DNA of 5,711 nt from positions 1 to 5,711 of the forward strand of contig NZ_DAOUCJ010000056.1 of assembly GCF_034432235.1 (NCBI RefSeq). The letters are read 5' to 3'. The stretch's first letter is position 1; each line of letters begins with the position of its first letter. The notes under the pieces are model-generated. The model ran no database searches. It saw only the letters and a list, made by a program, of their open reading frames with translations, and had not been told where the DNA came from. The position numbers and the translations under genes were made by a program. Of this stretch, positions 1 to 5,711 are shown in pieces. The DNA comes from Thermoflexus sp. (lineage in GTDB: Bacteria > Chloroflexota > Anaerolineae > Thermoflexales > Thermoflexaceae).

Positions 1-2
1 CG

Positions 3-626
3 GTTCCGCCGGAGCGGCGGGCGGCCCTGCGGGCGGAGCTGGGCCTGGGCCCGGAAGACCAGGTCGTGCTGATGGTGGGCCGGATGCTCCGGCACAAGGG
101 GGTTGCCGAGTTCGTGGAGGCCGCCCGGCGGGTCCGGCAGGTCTTTCCGGGGGCGGCCTTCGTGCTGGTGGGCCCTTCGGACCTGGGCAATCCGGCCCGG
201 GTTCCGCCGGAGGAGCTCCGGGCCTGGGAGGCGGCGGGCCTAATCCGCTACCTGGGGGTGCGGGACGATGTGCGGGATCTCATGGCGGTCGCCGACGTGG
301 TGGTGTTGCCGAGCTACCGGGAGGGGATCCCGCGGGTGCTCATCGAGGCGGCGGCGATGGGCCGGCCCCTGGTGGCCACCGACGTGCCGGGCTGCCGGGA
401 AGTCGTTCAGGACGGGGTGAACGGGTTTCTGGTGCCGCCCAAGGACCCGGCGGCCCTGGCGGCCGCCATTGAGGCCCTCTTGGAGGACCCGGGCCTTCGG
501 GCCGAGTTCGGGGTGGCGTCCCGGCGGCTGGCCGAGGAGCGGTTCTCCGACCGGCAGGTGGTGGGCCGGATCCTGGATCTTTATCGCGAGCTCCTCGCAG
601 AGAAAAATCTGGCTGTCTGGACCTGA
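3..626 (+). CDS. Glycosyltransferase family 4, C-terminal part (5' truncated by window edge)
   Basis: The reading frame is open from the left edge at base 3 and ends at TGA 624-626, giving 207 residues. This is the C-terminal, nucleotide-sugar-binding Rossmann domain of a GT-B fold retaining glycosyltransferase; the N-terminal acceptor domain lies off the window. What is seen, counting from base 3: a beta strand with VLMVGRMLRHKG (residues 22-33, with the usual R/K phosphate-contact positions), VLVGPSD (54-60), IRYLGVRDDV (81-90), ADVVVLPSYREG (97-108) and the EX7E motif (E107 and E115) followed by MGRPLVATDVPG. The pattern resembles the CapM/PglA-like group of GT4, which adds sugars to lipid-linked intermediates on the cytoplasmic face of the membrane. 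Donor and acceptor cannot be read from this part. Its GC content is visibly higher than that of the genes downstream. The family call is firm; the exact sugar is unknown. Confidence 0.93.
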   Translation, partial: VPPERRAALRAELGLGPEDQVVLMVGRMLRHKGVAEFVEAARRVRQVFPGAAFVLVGPSDLGNPARVPPEELRAWEAAGLIRYLGVRDDVRDLMAVADVVVLPSYREGIPRVLIEAAAMGRPLVATDVPGCREVVQDGVNGFLVPPKDPAALAAAIEALLEDPGLRAEFGVASRRLAEERFSDRQVVGRILDLYRELLAEKNLAVWT

Positions 627-685
627 AGCAGGCCGCCCGAATCCGCCGGATGTCTGGATCCTGATCGGAGAACGCAAATGTTAAG

Positions 686-697
686 CGAGGGAAGAGG
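686..697 (+). promoter_or_regulatory. Shine-Dalgarno region of the sugar-phosphate transferase gene
   Basis: The purine-rich stretch CGAGGGAAGAGG lies directly before ATG 698. The GAGG at 687-690 leaves a 7-nt spacer, which is a normal ribosome-binding distance. This supports ATG 698 as the start. Confidence 0.6.
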
Positions 698-2119
698 ATG
701 CAGATCGCGCGGGGCTTTCCCCGAGTGCACGAAGGGCGTTTTGCCCTCCCGCTGGTCGAGCGAAGAATCCTCCTGATGGTCCTGGATCTACTCGCGGTGA
801 ACGGGGCGCTGTGGATCTGGCTTCATCTGCGCCCGGAGATCGTCGTCCGCCCCCCTCACTGGTTCCTCCTGGTGAGCGTGCTCTATCTCCTCGCAGCCTT
901 CGTCTTTGATGCTTATGAGCCCCGAGTGAGTGTCCGTTTCCCTTCCACCGCCCTGACCGTGGCGAAAGCGGGTCTGATGGCCGCTGCGCTCTTTCTGCTC
1001 ATCCCATACCTTCCCCCGCCTCTGCCCACGGCTCGCTCCCTTCTCTTCGCTTTCCCATTGCTCGCTCTTGCCGCCCTGGTGGGAGGACGGGGACTTTATG
1101 CCTTGATTTTCACGCGTCCTGCCTTTCAGCGCCGCACCCTGATTATCGGCGCCGGCTGGGCCGGCCGCACGATCGCGGAGGCCCTCTCGTCCTATGGGGA
1201 TGGCAGCTATGAGATCGTTGGCTTCGTCGATGATGACCCTGCTAAGCACGGCGCCCGGATTGCCTGGAAGGAGGGAGAGGCCCGGCCGGTGCTGGGGGAT
1301 CGCCACCGACTCCCAGAGCTCATCGCTGCCCATCGAATCGATACGCTGGTCCTGGCCATCACGCACGACGTGGATGGGCAGCTGTTGCAGATGCTGGCGG
1401 ACTGTCTGGAGCTGGGGGTGGAGATCCTTCCGATGCCGGTTCTGTATGAGCAGCTCACCGGCCAGGTGCCGGTGGAGCATGTGGGAGATAACTGGTATGT
1501 GGCCATGCCCCTGAGCCATCCCCTCACCCGCACGATCAACCGCGCGATCAAGCGAGGGATGGATTTGATCCTCGCCTCCCTGGGGATGCTGGTGCTCGCC
1601 GTGCTCTTCCCCTTCATCGCCCTGGCCATCTACCTGGACTCCCCCGGGCCGATCTTTTACACGCAGGAGCGTGTTGGGAAAGGGGGGCGGGTGTTCCGGG
1701 TCTACAAATTCCGCTCCATGGTGCCGGATGCGGAGAAGGGGCGAGCGGTGTGGGCCCAGGAGAACGACCCGCGGGTCACCCGGGTGGGGCGCATCCTGCG
1801 CCGAACCCATCTCGATGAGTTCCCTCAGTTTTGGAACATTCTCAAAGGGGAGATGAGCGCCGTGGGCCCGCGGCCGGAGCGTCCTGAGTTCGTGGAAGAG
1901 CTGGCCCGGGAAATCCCTTTCTACCGGGTCCGCCATGCGGTGAAGCCCGGTATGGCGGGATGGGCTCTGGTGAAATATGGCTATGCTTCATCCAAAGAAG
2001 ATGCCCTGATCCGATTGCAATATGATCTGTATTACATCAAACATTGGTCTCCTTGGCTGGATCTCGTGATTCTGTGCAAAACGGTGGTGGATACTCTGAC
2101 GTTCCGGGGCCGGGCGTAG
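698..2119 (+). CDS. Polyprenyl-phosphate sugar-1-phosphate transferase (WbaP/WcaJ-type initiating enzyme)
   Basis: This 473-residue membrane enzyme of the exopolysaccharide polyprenyl glycosylphosphotransferase family moves a sugar-1-phosphate from a UDP-sugar to undecaprenyl phosphate, the first committed step of surface polysaccharide synthesis. The length is typical of the long (WcaJ/WbaP) form. Four hydrophobic segments lie near 24-44, 54-72, 87-107 and 113-132. A Rossmann-like CoA_binding_3 domain follows (about 145-260), with the glycine motif GAGWAG at 151-156 and GFVDDD at 175-180. The catalytic domain runs from about 284: basic KRGMDL, the re-entrant membrane helix (288-312), SPGPIFYTQERVG (315-327), KFRSM (337-341), the Asp-Glu dyad D373-E374 in HLDEFPQFWN, then NILKGEMSAVGPRP (380-393 region) and PGMAGWALVKYG. 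All expected catalytic elements are present. The start is ATG 698 with a good ribosome site. The gene lies 71 nt after the GT4 gene on the same strand. The sugar (glucose, galactose or an acetamido sugar) cannot be told from the sequence alone. Confidence 0.96.
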   Translation: MQIARGFPRVHEGRFALPLVERRILLMVLDLLAVNGALWIWLHLRPEIVVRPPHWFLLVSVLYLLAAFVFDAYEPRVSVRFPSTALTVAKAGLMAAALFLLIPYLPPPLPTARSLLFAFPLLALAALVGGRGLYALIFTRPAFQRRTLIIGAGWAGRTIAEALSSYGDGSYEIVGFVDDDPAKHGARIAWKEGEARPVLGDRHRLPELIAAHRIDTLVLAITHDVDGQLLQMLADCLELGVEILPMPVLYEQLTGQVPVEHVGDNWYVAMPLSHPLTRTINRAIKRGMDLILASLGMLVLAVLFPFIALAIYLDSPGPIFYTQERVGKGGRVFRVYKFRSMVPDAEKGRAVWAQENDPRVTRVGRILRRTHLDEFPQFWNILKGEMSAVGPRPERPEFVEELAREIPFYRVRHAVKPGMAGWALVKYGYASSKEDALIRLQYDLYYIKHWSPWLDLVILCKTVVDTLTFRGRA

Positions 2120-2206
2120 GCCGGAGGGAGAGGCCTGGGGCCCGGTGCGTCTCTTGGGAGAGCCTGTGAATTCCTTCAACGAAGAAACGAATATCCTTCG
2201 GGCAGC

Positions 2207-2220
2207 ACCCGCATGCGGGT
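2207..2220. repeat. 14-bp perfect palindrome spanning the epimerase start codon
   Basis: ACCCGCATGCGGGT is its own reverse complement. As RNA it can fold as a 5-bp stem (2207-2211 with 2216-2220) whose four-base loop CATG contains the AUG of the epimerase gene. An alternative 4-bp stem pairs CGGG 2199-2202 with CCCG 2208-2211 and would exclude the first fold. The right half is also coding (Met-Arg-Val), so a chance origin is possible. It could be a protein-binding site, a translational control element or nothing. Confidence 0.4.
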
Positions 2221-3154
2221 TCTGATCACCGGCGGCGCGGGGTTCATCGGATCTCACGTGGTGGAAGCCGGACGGCAAGCCGGATGGGAGATCTGGGTGG
2301 TGGATGATCTCTCCCGGGGCTCCCGGACCCATCTGCCGGCGGATATCCCGCTGTTGGTGATGGATGTTCGGGACCCCGCGCTGGAGGAGCTGACCGTTGA
2401 TTTCCGTCCGGCGGTCATCCACCATCTGGCCGCTCAGGTGGATGTGGCGGCGTCGGTGGCGGATCCATGGCATGACGCTTCCGTCAACCTGCTGGGCACC
2501 CTGCGGGTGCTGCGGGCGGCCCTTCGCGGCGGCGCCCGGCAGGTGGTCCTCGCTTCTTCCGCCGCGGTGTATGGGGAGCCGGAACGGCTGCCGGTGGCGG
2601 AGGAGCACCCGCTTCGCCCTCTTTCCCCCTATGGCCTGAGCAAGGCGGCGGCGGAGGCCTATGCCCGCTGGTTTGGGGCCCATCATGGGCTGGAGGTGAC
2701 GATCCTGCGCTATGGGAACGTCTATGGCCCCCGGCAGCCGGCGGTTGGAGAAGCCGGGGTGATCGCCCGCTTCCTGGCCGCTCTGGCCGACGGCGAGCGG
2801 CCGGTCATCCACGGGGACGGGCGGCAAGTCCGGGATTTCATTTACGTGGGAGACGTGGCGGCAGCGCATCTGCAAGCGACAGCCCGTGGAGCGGGAGGAA
2901 TCTATAATATTGGGACCGGGCGGGCGATCTCCATCCGGGGGCTCTATCGGCTGATGCAGCGGGTAACCGGTGTGGAGGGCGAGCCCGCCCATGGCCCTCC
3001 GCGGCCGGGGGACATCCGGCGGATGGTCCTGGACATCCGTCGGGCTCAGGCGGAGCTGGGATGGACCCCACAGGTCGGATTGCCGGAGGGCCTGGCCCAA
3101 ACCTGGAAATGGGTGAGGGCGGGAAAGCGAGGCCCATGCGCCCCGATGTTCTGA
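2213..3154 (+). CDS. NAD-dependent UDP-sugar epimerase, GalE-like extended SDR
   Basis: This 313-residue cytoplasmic enzyme of the extended short-chain dehydrogenase/reductase family most resembles UDP-glucose 4-epimerases, which interconvert UDP-glucose and UDP-galactose or their N-acetyl forms. The NAD-binding motif TGGAGFIGSH is at 6-15, with the acidic pair D31-D32 after the second strand, as expected for NAD(H) preference. HLAAQVDV (71-78) is the usual GalE signature. S116 in SSAAVYG (115-121) and the Y140-x3-K144 motif in SPYGLSK complete the catalytic triad. RYGNVYGPRQ (166-175), a GDG-x-VRDFIYVGD block (201-214) and YNIGTG (231-236) are substrate-domain landmarks. The length is slightly short but normal for bacterial GalE-like enzymes. 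ATG 2213 is the only usable start: no ATG, GTG or TTG lies in frame between it and the stop TAG 2117-2119. No Shine-Dalgarno sequence is evident. The enzyme probably feeds the neighbouring glycosyltransferases. A dehydratase or a uronic-acid epimerase of the same superfamily is less likely. Confidence 0.93.
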   Translation: MRVLITGGAGFIGSHVVEAGRQAGWEIWVVDDLSRGSRTHLPADIPLLVMDVRDPALEELTVDFRPAVIHHLAAQVDVAASVADPWHDASVNLLGTLRVLRAALRGGARQVVLASSAAVYGEPERLPVAEEHPLRPLSPYGLSKAAAEAYARWFGAHHGLEVTILRYGNVYGPRQPAVGEAGVIARFLAALADGERPVIHGDGRQVRDFIYVGDVAAAHLQATARGAGGIYNIGTGRAISIRGLYRLMQRVTGVEGEPAHGPPRPGDIRRMVLDIRRAQAELGWTPQVGLPEGLAQTWKWVRAGKRGPCAPMF

Positions 3155-3278
3155 TCGGCGTTGTCGCTTCCCCTTCCGGCCATAAGCAGGATGCCTGATG
3201 TGTGACCCCTTCTTTACACAGCAGGATCCAGAGGGACCGGAAGACCAGTTTTAGAATTCTCCTGCAAAAAGCTGAGGG
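3155..3278. other. 124-nt intergenic spacer, no gene seen
   Basis: This is the longest non-coding gap in the window and is richer in A/T than its flanks. It holds no hairpin followed by a T-run, so I see no terminator. It contains a TTTACA hexamer (3213-3218) and a TAGAAT hexamer (3252-3257), but the 33-nt spacing between them does not make a sigma-70 promoter. A 7-bp inverted repeat (CTTCCGG 3173-3179, CCGGAAG 3237-3243) and an 8-bp direct repeat AGCAGGAT (3185-3192, 3220-3227) are present; both may be chance. Confidence 0.4.
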
Positions 3279-5039
3279 ATGGGCTGCGTTTCTGAAAAGA
3301 GGCTTGCCGGTCTGGCGCTGGGACTGGTGGGATTGGGGCTGATCCTGGGGATCCATCCCTGGATGATGGCCATTTATTACACCGAGCTCGGGGCTCGCGA
3401 AGTCGAGGCCGCCCTGCGGCCGGTCTTCCCGGACCGCCTGGCTCCCGAGCAGATTCAGGATCCCGGGCGCTTGGCCCGGGGCATCGCCCACCTTCGGGCG
3501 GCTCTGGCGTGGGATCCGCACCATCTCGCCGCCCGGCGTTGGCTGGCTCGGGCCTATGCGGCCCAGAATCAGCCCGACGAAGCGCTCCAGATCCTCGAAC
3601 CAGCCCTCCTGGATTTTCCTGCAGATCCCCGTGTGGCCCTGGAGCTGGGCGACGTGCTGGATATGCGCGGGGATGTGGAGGGAGCTATCCGGCTTTATGA
3701 GCGCGGCCGGATTGGAAGCCGTCGCCTCCCCCTGGTGGCCAATTACTTGAAGCGAGCCGACGATGCGCGCCGCGAGAACCTGGATCTGGCCGCTCGTCTT
3801 TATCAACGCGCCCTGGCGTTGGATCCCGGGAATCTGTATGCGTCCTATCGTCTGCTGGAATTCTACCGGCATCTGGGGGATCGGGCGGGCATAGAGGAGA
3901 TGACCGGGCGATTGCGGCGGTTCGGATCGGAGAGCGTGAGGGTTCGAGTGGATCTGGACTTCCGGCTGCCGCGCGCCGAGGCCTCCGCCATGATCGCTCT
4001 GGTCGAGGACGGGATCTGGGATCGGGGAACCCTCCGGCGGGTGATCAGAGCTCAGCTGGCCCTCGCGGCGGAGGGATTGCCGGGTCTGATGGTCGATCAG
4101 GCCTTGGAGATCCTCCGGGCGCGTCGTCCTCAGGATCCTCACTGGGTGTTTGATCAGGCGGAGCTGAGGCATCGACGGGGGGAGAAAGGGCAGGCGGAAA
4201 GCCTCTATCGGGCGGCTCTGGATCTGGATCCTCACCTTGCCCGGGCATGGCTCCGACTGGGGATGCTAAAAGAGGACGAGGGCACCCCGGAGGCCCGGCG
4301 GGAGGCGGCGGCATTCTATCGGCGATATGTCGAAGCAGCCCCCGATGATCTATTGGGATGGCAGCGCTGGCTTCGCGCATGCGAGGGGCTGGAGGAAGAT
4401 CCATCATGCGCCGGATCCACAGATGGACGGCGATACTTCGCGGAGCGCACCGATGACCGGCGCCTGGCTGCCGATCTGTTGGGGATCCCGGAGCCATGGC
4501 TGGGGCTGGGGGAGAATCAGTGGGCCTTTGGCGATTTTGAGAAATGGGAGGGGTCGAAACCCCAGGGATGGGAATGGTCAGATATGTCCAATGCAACGCC
4601 CTGGGCTCCGGGTCTTTTCCTCAGCATCCCAGAGACTCTGGAGGCCTATCATGGACAAGTCGCTGCCCGCGTAGATGGTCTGTGGACCGAGGCGCAGGAG
4701 GGCCGGGAGTCAGCACGAGCTGGATACTGGAGCCATTCGGTCCTTGTGGAACCCGGGGCGCTTTATCTGCTTTCCTTTGCCTATCGGGCGGACCTGGCTC
4801 CTGGGAGTTGGATCGGGATAGGGCTTTCAGGCTATCCGGAGCTGCGTTTGCCGGACACGGGAGGAAGCTGGCGGTATGTGGGGATCATCGCTCGGAGCCC
4901 CGAGTCCGATGGACAGGTCCAACTGCTCTTGCGGCTATGGGGCGAAGGGGAAGCGGCCTTCGACGCCGTGGCATTGCGGACATTGCGGATCCCCTCGGAT
5001 CGTGTTCCTGCGGACCTCCCTCGGATGACCGTTCGGTAG
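3279..5039 (+). CDS. Membrane-anchored TPR protein with C-terminal carbohydrate-binding-like beta-sandwich
   Basis: This 586-residue protein has no recognisable enzyme. A short basic start (SEKR) is followed by one hydrophobic helix (about 9-34), which reads as a signal anchor placing the rest outside the membrane. TPR-like helix pairs follow at about 66-81, 84-116, 118-145 and 166-203, then a degenerate helical stretch (about 204-285), then clear repeats again at 287-319 and 321-356. Several repeats end in the typical Asp-Pro (WDP, LDP, QDP). A linker with two cysteines (C368, C377) leads to residues 412-570, which look like a jelly-roll of the CBM4/9 or galactose-binding type: GDFEKWEGSKPQGWEW near the start, YLLSFAYRA in the middle, GGSWRYVG and a closing AAFDAVALRTL. 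The start ATG 3279 is fixed upstream by an in-frame TGA at 3273-3275; a GAGGG lies immediately before it. The stop is 8 nt from the next gene. A scaffold or glycan-binding role in polysaccharide assembly is inferred from domains and context. Confidence 0.88.
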   Translation: MGCVSEKRLAGLALGLVGLGLILGIHPWMMAIYYTELGAREVEAALRPVFPDRLAPEQIQDPGRLARGIAHLRAALAWDPHHLAARRWLARAYAAQNQPDEALQILEPALLDFPADPRVALELGDVLDMRGDVEGAIRLYERGRIGSRRLPLVANYLKRADDARRENLDLAARLYQRALALDPGNLYASYRLLEFYRHLGDRAGIEEMTGRLRRFGSESVRVRVDLDFRLPRAEASAMIALVEDGIWDRGTLRRVIRAQLALAAEGLPGLMVDQALEILRARRPQDPHWVFDQAELRHRRGEKGQAESLYRAALDLDPHLARAWLRLGMLKEDEGTPEARREAAAFYRRYVEAAPDDLLGWQRWLRACEGLEEDPSCAGSTDGRRYFAERTDDRRLAADLLGIPEPWLGLGENQWAFGDFEKWEGSKPQGWEWSDMSNATPWAPGLFLSIPETLEAYHGQVAARVDGLWTEAQEGRESARAGYWSHSVLVEPGALYLLSFAYRADLAPGSWIGIGLSGYPELRLPDTGGSWRYVGIIARSPESDGQVQLLLRLWGEGEAAFDAVALRTLRIPSDRVPADLPRMTVR

Positions 5040-5047
5040 GAGAGAGG
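5038..5047 (+). promoter_or_regulatory. Shine-Dalgarno sequence of the GT-C gene, overlapping the previous stop codon
   Basis: AGGAGAGAGG precedes ATG 5048. The AGGAG core at 5038-5042 has a 5-nt spacer and shares two bases with the TAG stop at 5037-5039. This arrangement usually means translational coupling with the gene upstream. Confidence 0.75.
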
Positions 5048-5711
5048 ATGAATCGGTGTTCAGCTGGGAACTCGCGTTGGACATGGCCGGCGCTCTGGAT
5101 GGCGCTCGCCCTCATTCGGGGCTTGCTCTACGCGGCAGTCGTTCCGCCCTGGCAGGCTCCCGATGAGCCAGGTCATTTCGAATACGCATGGCACATCGCC
5201 CGGCTTGGCCGTCTGCCGGCCCCCGGGGAGATCCTCCCCGAATTTGAGAGGGAGCAGCTCGGCTCTCTTTATGCGTGGCATTATGGAGCGTTCATCGGCC
5301 GTCCGCTTCCAGACCGGATGCCCGAGCGGATCTCGGAGCTCCCCTCGAGCATTTTCGTTCAGCATTCCCGAACCCTTCTCGGTGGCCGGTTCTCTCTCGC
5401 GTATCTATGGGCGGCGGGGTTCATGGCGCCGCTGATTCACGAAGATCTGTCCGTTTTGCTGTATCTGGCCCGGGCGTCCTCCGTGATCCTGAACGCGATG
5501 GTGATTGCTTTGGCCTGGGCAATCTTCCGGGAAGCCGATCTGCCGGAGGGATGGGCGGTGGCTGCCACCGGGTTCCTCGTCTTCTGGCCTCAGCACACGT
5601 TCATCAATGCCAGCGTCAACGAGGGGCCCATGGCGGAGCTCTGGGCTACCTTAGCGCTCTGGGGATGGATCCGGCTATTCCGGCGAGGGCTGTGCCCCCT
5701 GGGCCTTGGGG
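5048..5711 (+). CDS. DUF2142/ArnT-like GT-C membrane glycosyltransferase, N-terminal part (3' truncated)
   Basis: The frame opens at ATG 5048 behind a strong ribosome site and stays open to the window edge, giving 221 residues. Residues 11-32 form the first membrane helix. It is followed by PPWQAPDEPGHFEYA (33-47), the acidic first-loop motif (D39-E40) of polyprenyl-phosphate-sugar-dependent GT-C enzymes and of DUF2142 proteins. A hydrophilic loop (about 52-110) leads into hydrophobic segments near 114-131, 137-160 and 167-184. After them comes FWPQHTFINASVNEGP (179-194), which matches the conserved Asn/acidic motif after the fourth or fifth helix in this group, and then a further helix ending in RLFRR. 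Such enzymes transfer a sugar from a lipid-phosphate carrier to an acceptor on the outer face of the membrane. The PPLYY motif common in relatives is not seen; RFSLAYLWAAG (114-124) may take its place. The donor and acceptor are unknown. Confidence 0.87.
   Translation, partial: MNRCSAGNSRWTWPALWMALALIRGLLYAAVVPPWQAPDEPGHFEYAWHIARLGRLPAPGEILPEFEREQLGSLYAWHYGAFIGRPLPDRMPERISELPSSIFVQHSRTLLGGRFSLAYLWAAGFMAPLIHEDLSVLLYLARASSVILNAMVIALAWAIFREADLPEGWAVAATGFLVFWPQHTFINASVNEGPMAELWATLALWGWIRLFRRGLCPLGLG

Noticed and set aside
1981..2060. AT-rich island (about 38% GC in 1981-2040) at the end of the sugar-phosphate transferase gene
   Set aside because: It encodes the conserved Tyr/Ile/Lys-rich C-terminal motif of the family (QYDLYYIKHW), so amino-acid choice explains the low GC.
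2121..2165. Possible terminator in the 2120-2212 gap (CTCT-TGGG-AGAG at 2151-2162, plus GGGAGAGGCCT / GGGAGAGCCT near-repeat)
   Set aside because: The stem is only 4 bp, no T-run follows, and the near-repeat is short and in simple purine-rich sequence.
3173..3243. 7-bp inverted repeat CTTCCGG / CCGGAAG in the 3155-3278 spacer
   Set aside because: The arms are 57 nt apart with no extension of pairing, so chance is the simplest explanation.
3213..3257. TTTACA (3213-3218) and TAGAAT (3252-3257) as a sigma-70 promoter before the TPR gene
   Set aside because: The hexamers are 33 nt apart instead of about 17, and neither has a matching partner at the correct distance.
788..4235. Long open frames on the minus strand (788-1936, 1988-3100, 2838-4235)
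   Set aside because: They lie opposite well-supported plus-strand genes, read as low-complexity Pro/Gln/His/Arg-rich protein without recognisable domains, and are the expected by-product of high GC with few stop codons on the complement.
5163..5435. 90-residue plus-strand frame inside the GT-C gene
   Set aside because: It overlaps the clear GT-C reading frame, lacks a ribosome site and has no recognisable motif.

Overview
This GC-rich window carries five consecutive plus-strand genes for assembly of a cell-surface polysaccharide or glycoconjugate. Most of it looks roughly 60-65% GC by sampled lines, and the first gene is higher. I see no rRNA, tRNA, CRISPR array, transposase or phage gene. 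The protein set fits a GC-rich, possibly thermophilic bacterium: a family 4 glycosyltransferase, a polyprenyl-phosphate sugar-phosphate transferase, a GalE-like epimerase, a TPR/jelly-roll membrane-anchored protein and a DUF2142/ArnT-like GT-C protein. The combination and the many Ala/Leu/Arg-rich segments recall Chloroflexota (Thermoflexus or Anaerolineae-like). That placement is an impression from protein style, not a demonstrated assignment.

Layout: positions 3-626 hold the C-terminal half of a GT4 glycosyltransferase that enters from the left edge. Positions 698-2119 hold a complete initiating sugar-phosphate transferase of the WbaP/WcaJ type. Positions 2213-3154 hold a complete NAD-dependent UDP-sugar epimerase. 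Positions 3279-5039 hold a complete 586-residue protein with an N-terminal membrane anchor, TPR repeats and a C-terminal carbohydrate-binding-like beta-sandwich. From 5048 to the right edge is the first 221 residues of a GT-C-type integral membrane glycosyltransferase. The gaps are 71, 93, 124 and 8 nt, and none contains a convincing terminator, so the genes are probably co-transcribed.

How they may work together: the epimerase supplies a UDP-sugar epimer. The sugar-phosphate transferase loads the first sugar onto undecaprenyl phosphate at the inner face of the membrane, and the GT4 enzyme adds a sugar from a nucleotide donor. The GT-C protein would act on the outer face with a lipid-linked sugar. 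The TPR/jelly-roll protein, probably exposed outside the membrane and translationally linked to the GT-C gene, may be a scaffold or glycan-binding partner. No polymerase, flippase or chain-length regulator is visible, so those would lie outside the window.

I did not find a clearly new system. The items most worth a second look are the TPR/jelly-roll protein paired with the GT-C gene, a strong excess of GATC and GGATCC, and a start codon sitting in the loop of a perfect palindrome.
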